Source: Prevotellaceae bacterium
GTDB taxonomy: Bacteria > Bacteroidota > Bacteroidia > Bacteroidales > UBA932
Length of the DNA: 64,000 nucleotides
Assembly: GCA_031266015.1 (NCBI GenBank)
Contig: JAISBU010000004.1
Span: forward strand, 1-64,000
Direction of reading: 5' to 3'
The notes beneath the pieces were generated by a model. It worked only from the letters and a program-made list of their open reading frames with translations, searched no databases and was not told the origin of the DNA. The position numbers and the translations under genes were made by a program. Of the stretch, positions 44,831 through 52,565 are shown piece by piece. The stretch's first letter is position 1, and every line of letters begins with the position of its first letter.

Positions 44831-44838
44831 CAAAAGTA
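44831..44838 (-). promoter_or_regulatory. -7 box TACTTTTG of the marR gene
   Basis: The minus strand reads TACTTTTG, 22 bases before the ATG at 44808. Confidence 0.45.
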
Positions 44839-45062
44839 CAGTTCCAAAAGGCAAAAAGCAAACTTTTTTGTCGCTAAAGTAAGATTTTTACGGAATGATT
44901 GCTGCCGATTTGCCGAGGAATGACCAAAATCGGTATGGAAATGAGATTGTTTTTGTAAAGTATAAGTAATCAGCTTAGTAGATAAAAAACTTAATTCTTG
45001 CTACATTTTTCCGGATTGTTTGTAGTTAGGTTAAAAAAATAGCGTACTTTCGTAGTTTGATA

Positions 45063-46742
45063 ATGACTTTTCTTATGCTGCAAAAAATTATAGCTGGAGT
45101 TTTGCTGCCGGTGGCAGTTGTGTTAAGCACATCGGCGGTAATGGCGCAAGAAGCCCGGTACGATAGAGCCACCCTAAGCTTAATGCTGGTAAATCATGGC
45201 GATGGCTTTGACTCGCGTGTTGCCGACGTGTTTTTTAAGATTCCTGCAGAGGATAAATTCTACCACAACAAGATTGGCACAACGGCAGTACCCGTTGCCA
45301 AATCCCGTAGTGCAAATACAGCCGGGCGTAAAGACGATATCTTAGCCTATCTGAACAAAAGCGACGCTGGCTTGCAGGAGCTGAAGGTGTGGTTCAACCG
45401 CAGGCCGAACGGAAGTATGGATATGGATTTAATCCACGCTCGTGGTGAATTTAATGCTACAGATCAAACTTTCCGCAATGTTGAGGCAACCAAGAGAGGC
45501 CGTGAGGAAATGAAGGATTTAGGAGCTTCGCTGATGGCCGGAACCTATGTCATGGTATATGACTTTGCCAACCTTAGCTACTCAAGAAATACCAATGGTT
45601 ACGCGGATTTTCATACCTACTCGTCCGATGTCAGCTTGTACATTTTCCGTATAGGTGCGCTGGCGCAAGCCATAGATGCCATATACGACTGCTGGATAGA
45701 GGAGGAGGATGCTCCGGCTGTAAGGGCGGAGAAGAATACCCGCTTTGACTCCATCCGAGTGGCTATGGAGTATGTGGGTGTGCAAAGTAAGAAGATAGCT
45801 ACAAGAGGCCTGCTTTCCGGAGCGTCTAAAACCACAGAGGACGAGCTGTTTAAACAACTCGTACAGAAGGGCTACAAAGGAGTATTGGAGCAGCTGGAAA
45901 ATAACGTAGCCGCCTTTAGCGTGCAAACCGGAGTGTACTCTGTAGCGCCTATTACCGCTAAGATTGGTAAAAAAGAAGGCTTGAGAACCGATCAGCGCTA
46001 CAATATCTACGAAAACGTGCAGAAGAATGATAAGATAGCTCAGGTGCGTAAGGGGGTTGTGCGTGTCGGCGCTAAGATTACCGATAATCGCAAGGTGACC
46101 GATGGCAATACTCAACCCAGTGAATTCTATCAAATTGCCGGAGCGTACATAGAGCCGGGAATGACGCTTAAGCAGCACAACGATTTGGGCATGAGCATTA
46201 TAGGTGGATATGGATATACCATTGACCGACAAGGCCAAATACAGGCAAGGGTAGAACAGCTGCTTACAAAGCTGCTGCCCATTAAAACCACCGGGTTGTA
46301 CCTGTATGTGGAAGGAGAATTTGAGTGGGGCAGTTACGAGGCGCCCGCATTGGCCGGAGTGGATCCGGCATACGCTCCGGAAGTCAAGAAAAATTTTCTT
46401 TTCATAAGAGGCGGCTTGGGTATTGGCCGGGGCTACCAGCCTTTACGTAACTTGCAGGTAACTCCCTATATTGGAGGTGGTTATGAGCTTGTGGCGTATG
46501 CCAAAGATCTCAATGTAGAGTCATACTACCTGAAAGCAGGAGCCAATCTTACGGTAAATATTTACTATCCGTTTCAGCTGGTAGCAGGAGCCTACGCCTA
46601 CGGATATGTTTCTACGCAGCTAAAGGATAACTCCGACAATACATACGGAGCCGGCATTTCAGGCAATAGATATAGCGATTATTTCAAGGGGCGTAACCCT
46701 TATGGCGCAGCCGGATTTGTTGGCCTACGTATCAACTTCTAG
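45063..46742 (+). CDS. Exported protein with FlgT-C-like segment and C-terminal β-barrel
   Basis: No named family was recognised. The start at 45063 (or 45075) gives a signal peptide ending ...STSAVMAQ; a TACTTTCG box at 45045-45052 is upstream. The N-terminal half (30-270) is mixed α/β. Around residues 295-345 the sequence PITAKIGKKEGLRTDQRYNI then VRKGVVRVGAKITDN resembles the SH3-like FlgT/CsgG C-terminal module. The last 170 residues have alternating hydrophobic strands and end GAAGFVGLRINF, an outer-membrane barrel terminus. It heads a line of five exported proteins. Confidence 0.7.
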   Translation: MTFLMLQKIIAGVLLPVAVVLSTSAVMAQEARYDRATLSLMLVNHGDGFDSRVADVFFKIPAEDKFYHNKIGTTAVPVAKSRSANTAGRKDDILAYLNKSDAGLQELKVWFNRRPNGSMDMDLIHARGEFNATDQTFRNVEATKRGREEMKDLGASLMAGTYVMVYDFANLSYSRNTNGYADFHTYSSDVSLYIFRIGALAQAIDAIYDCWIEEEDAPAVRAEKNTRFDSIRVAMEYVGVQSKKIATRGLLSGASKTTEDELFKQLVQKGYKGVLEQLENNVAAFSVQTGVYSVAPITAKIGKKEGLRTDQRYNIYENVQKNDKIAQVRKGVVRVGAKITDNRKVTDGNTQPSEFYQIAGAYIEPGMTLKQHNDLGMSIIGGYGYTIDRQGQIQARVEQLLTKLLPIKTTGLYLYVEGEFEWGSYEAPALAGVDPAYAPEVKKNFLFIRGGLGIGRGYQPLRNLQVTPYIGGGYELVAYAKDLNVESYYLKAGANLTVNIYYPFQLVAGAYAYGYVSTQLKDNSDNTYGAGISGNRYSDYFKGRNPYGAAGFVGLRINF

Positions 46743-46803
46743 TAAGGTCTTGTTGGTTAAGATGTTGATTTTCAAAGGTATTGTAGTTTTGGAAACAAAT
46801 TGC

Positions 46804-46811
46804 TAAATTTG
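46804..46811 (+). promoter_or_regulatory. -7 box TAAATTTG before the second cluster gene
   Basis: TAAATTTG lies 45 bases before the ATG at 46857. Confidence 0.4.
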
Positions 46812-46856
46812 TTTTAGCAATTCACATAAAGTAGTCATTATTATTACGCTCATTCT

Positions 46857-47366
46857 ATGAAAAAAATTGCGCTATTTGCTCTGGCTTTACTAGTCGTTGT
46901 ACAGGTAAACGCACAAAGTCGGAAAGAACGCAAGCTGCTTTTTGGCAGCAGCTACAACTATGAAATACTGATGCTGGGGGTAGGCCAGGATGGAACTAAG
47001 GTTTTCAAGGTATACGCTTACGCCAAGAAGGTGGACGATGCCATTGTTCAGGCAAAGAAAAATGCCGTGGCCGCTTGTATTTTCCGCGGATTACCCGGAG
47101 CCAACGGTGCAGCGCCAACTCCTGCCATTTGCCCCGATCCCAACACGGAAGAGAATAACCTGGATTATTTTACCAGCTTTTTTGCTACCGGAGGCCGGTA
47201 TTTGCAGTACATAAACCTTACTACAGATGGCGTACCCAGTGGACAAGACCGTTTGAAAGTAAAGGGTGGATACAAAGTAGGCATTAGCGTGCAGGTATTG
47301 TATGATAAGCTTCGGAAGGATTTGGAGGCTGCCGGCATTGCTCGCGGCTTGAGTTCCGGATTCTAA
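46857..47366 (+). CDS. Exported hypothetical protein, LPP20/FlgT-N-like
   Basis: A 169-residue protein with signal peptide (MKKIALFALALLVVVQVNAQ). The segment YEILMLGVGQDGTKVFKVYA followed by KKVDDAIVQAKKNAVAACIF has the 'repeated helix that starts A-x-x-x-A' pattern found in LPP20 and the N-terminal domain of FlgT. No lipid-modified Cys. Function unknown. It is the second member of the cluster, 114 bases after the first, with its own TAAATTTG box. Confidence 0.65.
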   Translation: MKKIALFALALLVVVQVNAQSRKERKLLFGSSYNYEILMLGVGQDGTKVFKVYAYAKKVDDAIVQAKKNAVAACIFRGLPGANGAAPTPAICPDPNTEENNLDYFTSFFATGGRYLQYINLTTDGVPSGQDRLKVKGGYKVGISVQVLYDKLRKDLEAAGIARGLSSGF

Positions 47367-47399
47367 GAGATTTGTTTAAATATTTGATTTATAGATAAT

Positions 47400-47407
47400 T
47401 ATCTTTG
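47400..47407 (+). promoter_or_regulatory. -7 box TATCTTTG before the DUF6175-like gene
   Basis: TATCTTTG lies 21 bases before the ATG at 47429. Confidence 0.5.
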
Positions 47408-47428
47408 ATTTTATACGTAAGTTAAGAG

Positions 47429-48379
47429 ATGAAAAAAATACTTCTTGCAATAATAGCCGCATTTACATTTAACGCAGTGGCGCTGGCACAGGCAAAAAAA
47501 CCTATATTGATGGTGGTTCCAAGTGATGTTTACTGCATTCAGAAAGGCTACACCACCAAGTTTGGAGATGAGGCGCTGCCCGACTATAAGACAATGCTTC
47601 AAAATGACCGGAATATGCGTATGGCCATTACAAAGCTGGCCGGCATTATGGCGGACAGAGGTTTTCCTCTGAAAGATTTGGAGCAAGAGCTGAAAAACTT
47701 AGATCGCGAGGCGGCTGAGGCGGCTGCCATGCAAAGCAAGAACGGCGCCGAGATTATGGAATCACCGCTGGATAAGTTGAAGCGTGTTGCTAAGGCAGAC
47801 ATTATTATAGACCTTGACTTTTCTATTGAGAAAAAAGGCCCGCAAAGCTACGTAAACTTCAATATTAAGGGGCTTGACGCATACACAGCAAAGCAGGTTG
47901 CCGGAGCTGCCGGTTCGGGTAAGCCGTCGACCACTGCCGCTCCCGAGCTGTTGTTAGAGGAAGCTGTTATCAACTATATGGATGAGTTCAACGGACGTCT
48001 GCAAGCACATTTTGACGATATGTTTGCCAATGGTCGAGAGATTAAGCTGCAAGTAAAGCGTTTCGGAACCGCAAGTTTTGACTTTGAAACAGAGTTCGAG
48101 TACAATGGCAACGAGATGGAGTTTATTGATATTGTGGATGCCTGGATGGCTAAGAGCTGTGTAAAAGGACGCTTTAGCCGTGTTGATGCCACCGAAAATT
48201 TAATCAAGTATGAGCAGGTGCGAATGCCGCTTTTCAAAGGCGAATCGCAGGTGGCTGTTGATGCCCGTTCATTTGCCAACGATTTGCGTAGCGCTATCCG
48301 CAAGGCTCCGTTCAACGCAGATGTTAAGGTATACCAGCGCGGATTGGGTGAGGCTTGGTTGATTTTAGGTGAAAAATAA
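47429..48379 (+). CDS. Exported DUF6175-like protein
   Basis: A 316-residue exported protein with signal peptide (MKKILLAIIAAFTFNAVALA). The start of the mature part, KKPILMVVPSDVYCIQKGYT, and the predicted strand ADIIIDLDFSIEKKGPQSYV match a Bacteroidetes family that I recall as DUF6175. The fold looks like the TolB-N/CsgG α/β type, with an added C-terminal half (KLQVKRFGTASFDFETEFEY). Function unknown. It has its own TATCTTTG box. It lies in the middle of the five-gene cluster. Confidence 0.65.
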   Translation: MKKILLAIIAAFTFNAVALAQAKKPILMVVPSDVYCIQKGYTTKFGDEALPDYKTMLQNDRNMRMAITKLAGIMADRGFPLKDLEQELKNLDREAAEAAAMQSKNGAEIMESPLDKLKRVAKADIIIDLDFSIEKKGPQSYVNFNIKGLDAYTAKQVAGAAGSGKPSTTAAPELLLEEAVINYMDEFNGRLQAHFDDMFANGREIKLQVKRFGTASFDFETEFEYNGNEMEFIDIVDAWMAKSCVKGRFSRVDATENLIKYEQVRMPLFKGESQVAVDARSFANDLRSAIRKAPFNADVKVYQRGLGEAWLILGEK

Positions 48380-48450
48380 AATTGTGAATTCCGGATAACG
48401 CTTGTTTATCCTTCTGAACCAGATAACAACTAAAAAAACAAAAGAAGCTT

Positions 48451-49023
48451 ATGAAAAAGAATGTGTTTTTTGCTGCATTCGCAGCCGTAGCGGTAGCCGC
48501 TGCGCTTGTTTCATGCGGAGGTCAAAAGTCTATAACCGCTGTAAATAACGAGAAAGAGGTAGCTGTACCTTGCGATGATAAGCGCACGGATAAAAGCTAC
48601 TTCCGTGGCATTGGCGTTGGCCAAAGCAAAGACTTGAACGCCGCTCGTGAAAAAGCCCGTATGAATGCCAACGCTGAGCTGGCCGGTGGTATGAGCACTA
48701 TCATTAAGAGCGTTGCTGAAAAGTATGTGAACGATGCTGGACAAGCTCCTGCTGACTACGCCGAAACTTTTGAGAGCATGACCAAGCAAGTTATTAACCA
48801 AGAGATTAATAACGTTTCTGTATGCTGCAACAAGACTGTACAGACACAAGATGGCATGTACAAGGTGTACTTGGCTGTAGAAGCTAACAAGGATGAGGTA
48901 TTGAAAGCTATTGAGCGCAACGCTGCCGCTAACAAGAAGTTGGAAACCGCTTTCAACCGTGAGAAGTTCCGTGAGCAATTTGATGCTGAAATGGCTGATT
49001 TTGCTAAGAAGAACGGTTACTAG
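48451..49023 (+). CDS. LPP20-like lipoprotein
   Basis: A 190-residue lipoprotein with a lipobox-like AAALVSCGG (Cys near residue 22). The mature part has YFRGIGVGQSKDLNAAREKA followed by RMNANAELAGGMSTIIKSVA. This is the core of LPP20-family lipoproteins: a β-strand with G-x-G and a long A-rich helix. CCNKTVQTQDGMYKVYLAVE then supplies the second strand pair. Function unknown; homologues in flagellated bacteria include flagellar accessory proteins. It is followed by a strong terminator at 49072-49103. Confidence 0.75.
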   Translation: MKKNVFFAAFAAVAVAAALVSCGGQKSITAVNNEKEVAVPCDDKRTDKSYFRGIGVGQSKDLNAAREKARMNANAELAGGMSTIIKSVAEKYVNDAGQAPADYAETFESMTKQVINQEINNVSVCCNKTVQTQDGMYKVYLAVEANKDEVLKAIERNAAANKKLETAFNREKFREQFDAEMADFAKKNGY

Positions 49024-49071
49024 CAGATGATGGGGCTTGACTTGTGCAGCTCTTTTTAGGACTTGCAAAAA

Positions 49072-49103
49072 GTCAGCGATAAATGGCTATCGCTGACTTT
49101 TTT
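49072..49103 (+). terminator. Terminator between the fourth and fifth cluster genes
   Basis: GTCAGCGATA (49072-49081) pairs with TATCGCTGAC (49088-49097), followed by TTTTTT and preceded by an A-run. Confidence 0.85.
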
Positions 49104-49123
49104 GTAAAGAAAAAATTTGGATC

Positions 49124-50041
49124 ATGAAAATAAAAACAGCATTCCTTAGCACATTTTTGTTGCTGACAACCTTTGCCATTGCGCAAGAAAAGGTGGCAGA
49201 AAAAAGCGGAAGCAAGCCCAAGTGGGCTGCCGATTTTTTCGAGCGCGATTACATCATCACCTCTGCGGATGGCAACACCATGCAGGAGGCGCAACAACAG
49301 GCCGTAACCTTGGTAAAGCAGGAAGTTGTGCGCTCGGTTGCCGAAAGTGTAATCAGCGCCGGCACGCTGAATAAGAGCGAGGATATGGGAGGTAATGTTT
49401 CCTCTTCGTTCCGGCAAAGCATTATGTCTAAAGCTAATAAAGTGCCCTATGTACAGGGAATTTCACTTAGTACGGCAGAGGCTTCATACTGGGAAAAAAT
49501 TACGGATAAAAAGGCAAAGCGTACTTTTTACCGTTTTTACATAAAAATTCCTTTCAGCCGTGCGCAGTTAGGCAAGTTGATAGCAGAGTATAAGTCTGAA
49601 GATCAAAAACTTACAGACCAGTTGGACAAGCTGGAGCAAGACCTGAATGCCATTGCTTCTGTGGAGCAAATTGACGGAGCCATCAGTGATTTGAAGTCGC
49701 TACAAAGCATGTTTGAGGATAAGCGTGCCGATAGGGCTGCTTTACTGATAACGCGCTATACATCACAGTATGCCAGCATTGTAATGGAGGATGCAGGTAG
49801 CGCTTTGGGGCAAATTAAATACTCGCTTAAGCTGAATGGCCGTGTGATTACTGTTGCTCGTAAGCCTCAGGCTTTGGCAGGTTGTACCACGGTTACCAAC
49901 ATGAGTGTGAGTAGCCAGCCCGTTAATGTTATCAGCTACAGCTCAGATGGATGCTACAATGATCAGGAAAACTTTTTTGAGGTGAAGTATAGATTTGGTA
50001 ATGTGAATGTAGCTAAGAAATTTTTGGTGGAGGCGAAGTAG
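49124..50041 (+). CDS. Exported LPP20-like protein
   Basis: A 305-residue protein with signal peptide (MKIKTAFLSTFLLLTTFAIA). The mature N-terminus PKWAADFFERDYIITSADGN followed by MQEAQQQAVTLVKQEVVRSV again shows the LPP20 core, then YWEKITDKKAKRTFYRFYIK. A coiled-coil stretch follows at about 165-195 (EDQKLTDQLDKLEQDLNAIA). The C-terminal third is β-rich. It starts after a terminator, 100 bases past the lipoprotein gene, and is followed after 2 bases by the DUF2520 gene, so it links the cluster to the kdsC-maf operon. Confidence 0.7.
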   Translation: MKIKTAFLSTFLLLTTFAIAQEKVAEKSGSKPKWAADFFERDYIITSADGNTMQEAQQQAVTLVKQEVVRSVAESVISAGTLNKSEDMGGNVSSSFRQSIMSKANKVPYVQGISLSTAEASYWEKITDKKAKRTFYRFYIKIPFSRAQLGKLIAEYKSEDQKLTDQLDKLEQDLNAIASVEQIDGAISDLKSLQSMFEDKRADRAALLITRYTSQYASIVMEDAGSALGQIKYSLKLNGRVITVARKPQALAGCTTVTNMSVSSQPVNVISYSSDGCYNDQENFFEVKYRFGNVNVAKKFLVEAK

Positions 50042-50043
50042 AC

Positions 50044-50823
50044 TTGAAGCAGGAGAAAATACGAATATCATGCATTGGAAGTGGTGGTGTAGCCTCATCG
50101 CTGCTTCCTGCTTTGTACGATGCAGGGTGCAAGATCGTACAGGTGTGCTCTCGCAATATAGAGCATGCCCAACGCCTGGCTAAAGTAGTAGGCGCAATGG
50201 GTATTAATCATCTTGCAGAGCTGAACAATGCTGTCGAGCTTATTATTATATCCATTAGCGATAGCGAGATTGAGGGCGTGTTGAAAGCTGTGAATTTCGG
50301 CAATGCTATGGTGGTTCATACTGCCGGATCTGTACCTATGCAGGTCATGGCCGATGCCGGAGTTGCACGGTATGGAGTTTTATATCCCCTGCAAACCTTC
50401 AGCTGTACACGTTCAGTATCGCTTGCTCAGGTGCCTCTTTTTATAGAAGCAGCTAACCCAAATGATTTGCAGGAGTTGAAGTTTTTGGCGAAAAAAATAT
50501 CGTCAACGGTAACGGAGCTGGATTCGCAGCAACGCATGCTGTTACATGTAGCAGCGGTTTTTGCCTGCAATTTTACCAACCACATGATGACAATTTCCGC
50601 CTCACTGCTCAAGAATGTAAATCAGGATTTCGAGTTGGTAAAACCTTTGATACAGGAAACTTTTGAAAAGGCATTAGCCGGAGATAATCCTGCTGAAGCA
50701 CAGACCGGGCCTGCCGTAAGAGGCGATGTGGTTACGGTTAAAAAGCACATGGAGGCTTTGAAAAATGATACGGCATTTCAGCAGCTGTATCAGCTGATTT
50801 CGGAAAATATAATGAAAAAGTAA
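50044..50823 (+). CDS. DUF2520 Rossmann-fold protein (ProC-like)
   Basis: A 259-residue protein with an N-terminal NAD(P)-binding Rossmann fold (KIRISCIGSGGVASSLLPAL) and a C-terminal helical DUF2520 dimerisation domain (MLLHVAAVFACNFTNHMMTI). It resembles pyrroline-5-carboxylate reductase in layout but its reaction is unknown. The start appears to be TTG at 50044: the fold begins 6 residues later, no in-frame ATG precedes it, and GGTGGAGG lies about 10 bases upstream. It is between the exported cluster (2 bases) and kdsC (9 bases). Confidence 0.8.
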   Translation: MKQEKIRISCIGSGGVASSLLPALYDAGCKIVQVCSRNIEHAQRLAKVVGAMGINHLAELNNAVELIIISISDSEIEGVLKAVNFGNAMVVHTAGSVPMQVMADAGVARYGVLYPLQTFSCTRSVSLAQVPLFIEAANPNDLQELKFLAKKISSTVTELDSQQRMLLHVAAVFACNFTNHMMTISASLLKNVNQDFELVKPLIQETFEKALAGDNPAEAQTGPAVRGDVVTVKKHMEALKNDTAFQQLYQLISENIMKK

Positions 50824-50832
50824 CTCAACAAT

Positions 50833-51351
50833 ATGAACTACAAGACAAAATTACATCAGATAAAAGCCTTTGTTTTTGATGTAGACGGTGTGTTTACCAA
50901 TAGCATGGTGCTGCCCATTCCCGGAGGTGAATTTTTGCGACAACACAACGCTAAGGACGGATTTGCCGTGCGTTACGCTTCGGAGAATGGATACCCGGTG
51001 GGTATTATTACGGGAGGCGCTTCGGGAACCATTCGTGAGCGGTTCAATATGCTCAGCATTACCGACGTTTACCTCTCTTCGCGGGATAAAATAAACGACT
51101 TTACGGACTTCTGCCATAAGCATCACCTGCAACCCAACGAAGTACTTTTCATGGGCGATGATATTCCCGATATGGAAATTATGCAAAAGTGCGGTATGTC
51201 ATGCTGTCCCGCCGATGCGGTGCAGGAGGTAAAAGATGTTGTAGATTACATTTCGAATAAGAAAGGTGGCGATGGCTGCGTGCGGGATGTAGTTGAGCAA
51301 ACGCTTAAGCTGCACGATAAGTGGAACAAGGGAAAACAGTACACCTACTAA
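50833..51351 (+). CDS. kdsC: Kdo-8-phosphate phosphatase, HAD family
   Basis: Removes phosphate from Kdo 8-phosphate, after KdsA in the lipopolysaccharide pathway. The 172 residues show the KdsC-type HAD motifs: FVFDVDGVFTNSMVL (nucleophile Asp and DVDG), GIITGGASGTIRERF (motif II), SRDKINDF (Lys) and VLFMGDDIPDMEIMQKCG (motif III, acidic pair). There is no cap domain. The middle gene of DUF2520-kdsC-maf. Confidence 0.88.
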   Translation: MNYKTKLHQIKAFVFDVDGVFTNSMVLPIPGGEFLRQHNAKDGFAVRYASENGYPVGIITGGASGTIRERFNMLSITDVYLSSRDKINDFTDFCHKHHLQPNEVLFMGDDIPDMEIMQKCGMSCCPADAVQEVKDVVDYISNKKGGDGCVRDVVEQTLKLHDKWNKGKQYTY

Positions 51352-51426
51352 GTTAATTCAATTGATAATGAATAATTGGAACGCTCACTATCAATTGTCC
51401 ATCATCAATTGTCAATTGCTTTGAAA

Positions 51427-52020
51427 ATGCTGCACGAAAAACTAAAACACTACGAGCTAATACTTGCCTCACAATCTCCTCGTAGACAGGAACTTATAAA
51501 GGGGCTGGGCGTTAACTTTACCTTGTCGCCACGTTACCATGTTGATGAGGTATATCCTGCGGATATGCAAAAAAATGAGGTGCCTGTTTACCTGGCAAAG
51601 CTCAAATCCGAACATTACCCACAGCAGCTTACAGATAAGCACATATTGCTCACGGCAGATACTTTGGTTTGGTGCAAAGGCGAATTTTTAGGTAAACCTA
51701 AAGATAATGCCGATGCTTGTCGTATGCTGTGGCTTATGTCCGGTAGCGCGCATGAGGTGCTCACCGGAGTATGCTTACGCTCGGCAAGTAGAGCTCGTAC
51801 TTTTTTGGCTTCTACTTTGGTGTATTTTCGAGCGCTTGCGCAGGATGAAATTTGCTACTACATTGGTAAGTATAAACCTTACGATAAGGCGGGAGCATAC
51901 GGTATTCAGGACTGGATTGGCTACTCCGCTATTGAGCGTATAGAAGGCTCCTACTACAATGTAATGGGCTTACCCATGCAAATGCTGTATAAAGAATTAG
52001 AAGCATTTGTGAGTTTATAA
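51427..52020 (+). CDS. maf: Maf-family nucleotide pyrophosphatase
   Basis: Hydrolyses dTTP/UTP-type or modified nucleotides (house-cleaning) and is linked to septum control in some bacteria. From the ATG at 51427 there are 197 residues with the Maf signature LILASQSPRRQELIKGLGV. LLTADTLVWCKGEFLGKPKD, WLMSGSAHEVLTGVCLR, and YDKAGAYGIQDWIGYSAIER with the following SYYNVMGLPMQML also match. The upstream 75 bases hold short inverted AATTG-type repeats. An in-frame start at 51376 would translate these repeats and is not favoured. Confidence 0.94.
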   Translation: MLHEKLKHYELILASQSPRRQELIKGLGVNFTLSPRYHVDEVYPADMQKNEVPVYLAKLKSEHYPQQLTDKHILLTADTLVWCKGEFLGKPKDNADACRMLWLMSGSAHEVLTGVCLRSASRARTFLASTLVYFRALAQDEICYYIGKYKPYDKAGAYGIQDWIGYSAIERIEGSYYNVMGLPMQMLYKELEAFVSL

Positions 52021-52565
52021 AAGTCAACTAATCCGTTACCTGCTTCTATCTTTAACACGTAAAAAGAATTATCATGACAACCCTCACCCACCAATAAATG
52101 GTAAATTACAACACAATATTTTTTCTGTTATCCCGTTACATTTATGGTAGCAAATATTGCATAAGTAAAAAAATTGCTATATTTGCAGCATGTATGCCAG
52201 GCACACCGGTTACCCATATTGTCAGATCGTTGGTAGCATAGGCGTTTGGTAGAATTAACTAAAATGTAGAGAGGATCTGACACAGACATTTTTTGTAGAC
52301 ATACTTTCTAAAGCGTTAGCTTTTATTCTTTTCCAAAAAAACCACCAAGTTTTAGCATAAAAAGAGTAAAGAGCAAGTTCACGTCCATGCTAGGCTTTAG
52401 CGTGGCGCGAGGTTGTACTTATTTTTTATACGGGTGCATGGTGGTACCTTTTGGAAGAATAAGGATTGCAACTCCGCGCTTTCTCATTTTATAGAGTACG
52501 TCTTCACAGCATTTTACATAGCCTAAGGAGTTGGGGCAATAGAAAGCAAACTAATTTTTCCTGCA
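52021..52565 (+). other. 545-bp region holding a long leader for the FISUMP gene
   Basis: No gene was seen. A promoter (TTG at 52157-52159, N18, TATATTTG at 52178-52185) would start transcription about 375 bases before the next ATG at 52566. Within the leader, TGTCAGATC (52220-52228) pairs with GATCTGACA (52274-52282). A 20-codon open frame starts at 52190. It could be an attenuating leader or a small RNA gene. Confidence 0.45.
52178..52185 (+). promoter_or_regulatory. -7 box TATATTTG with upstream TTG
   Basis: TATATTTG matches TAnnTTTG and has TTG 18 bases upstream at 52157-52159. The next gene starts 380 bases further on. Confidence 0.5.
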
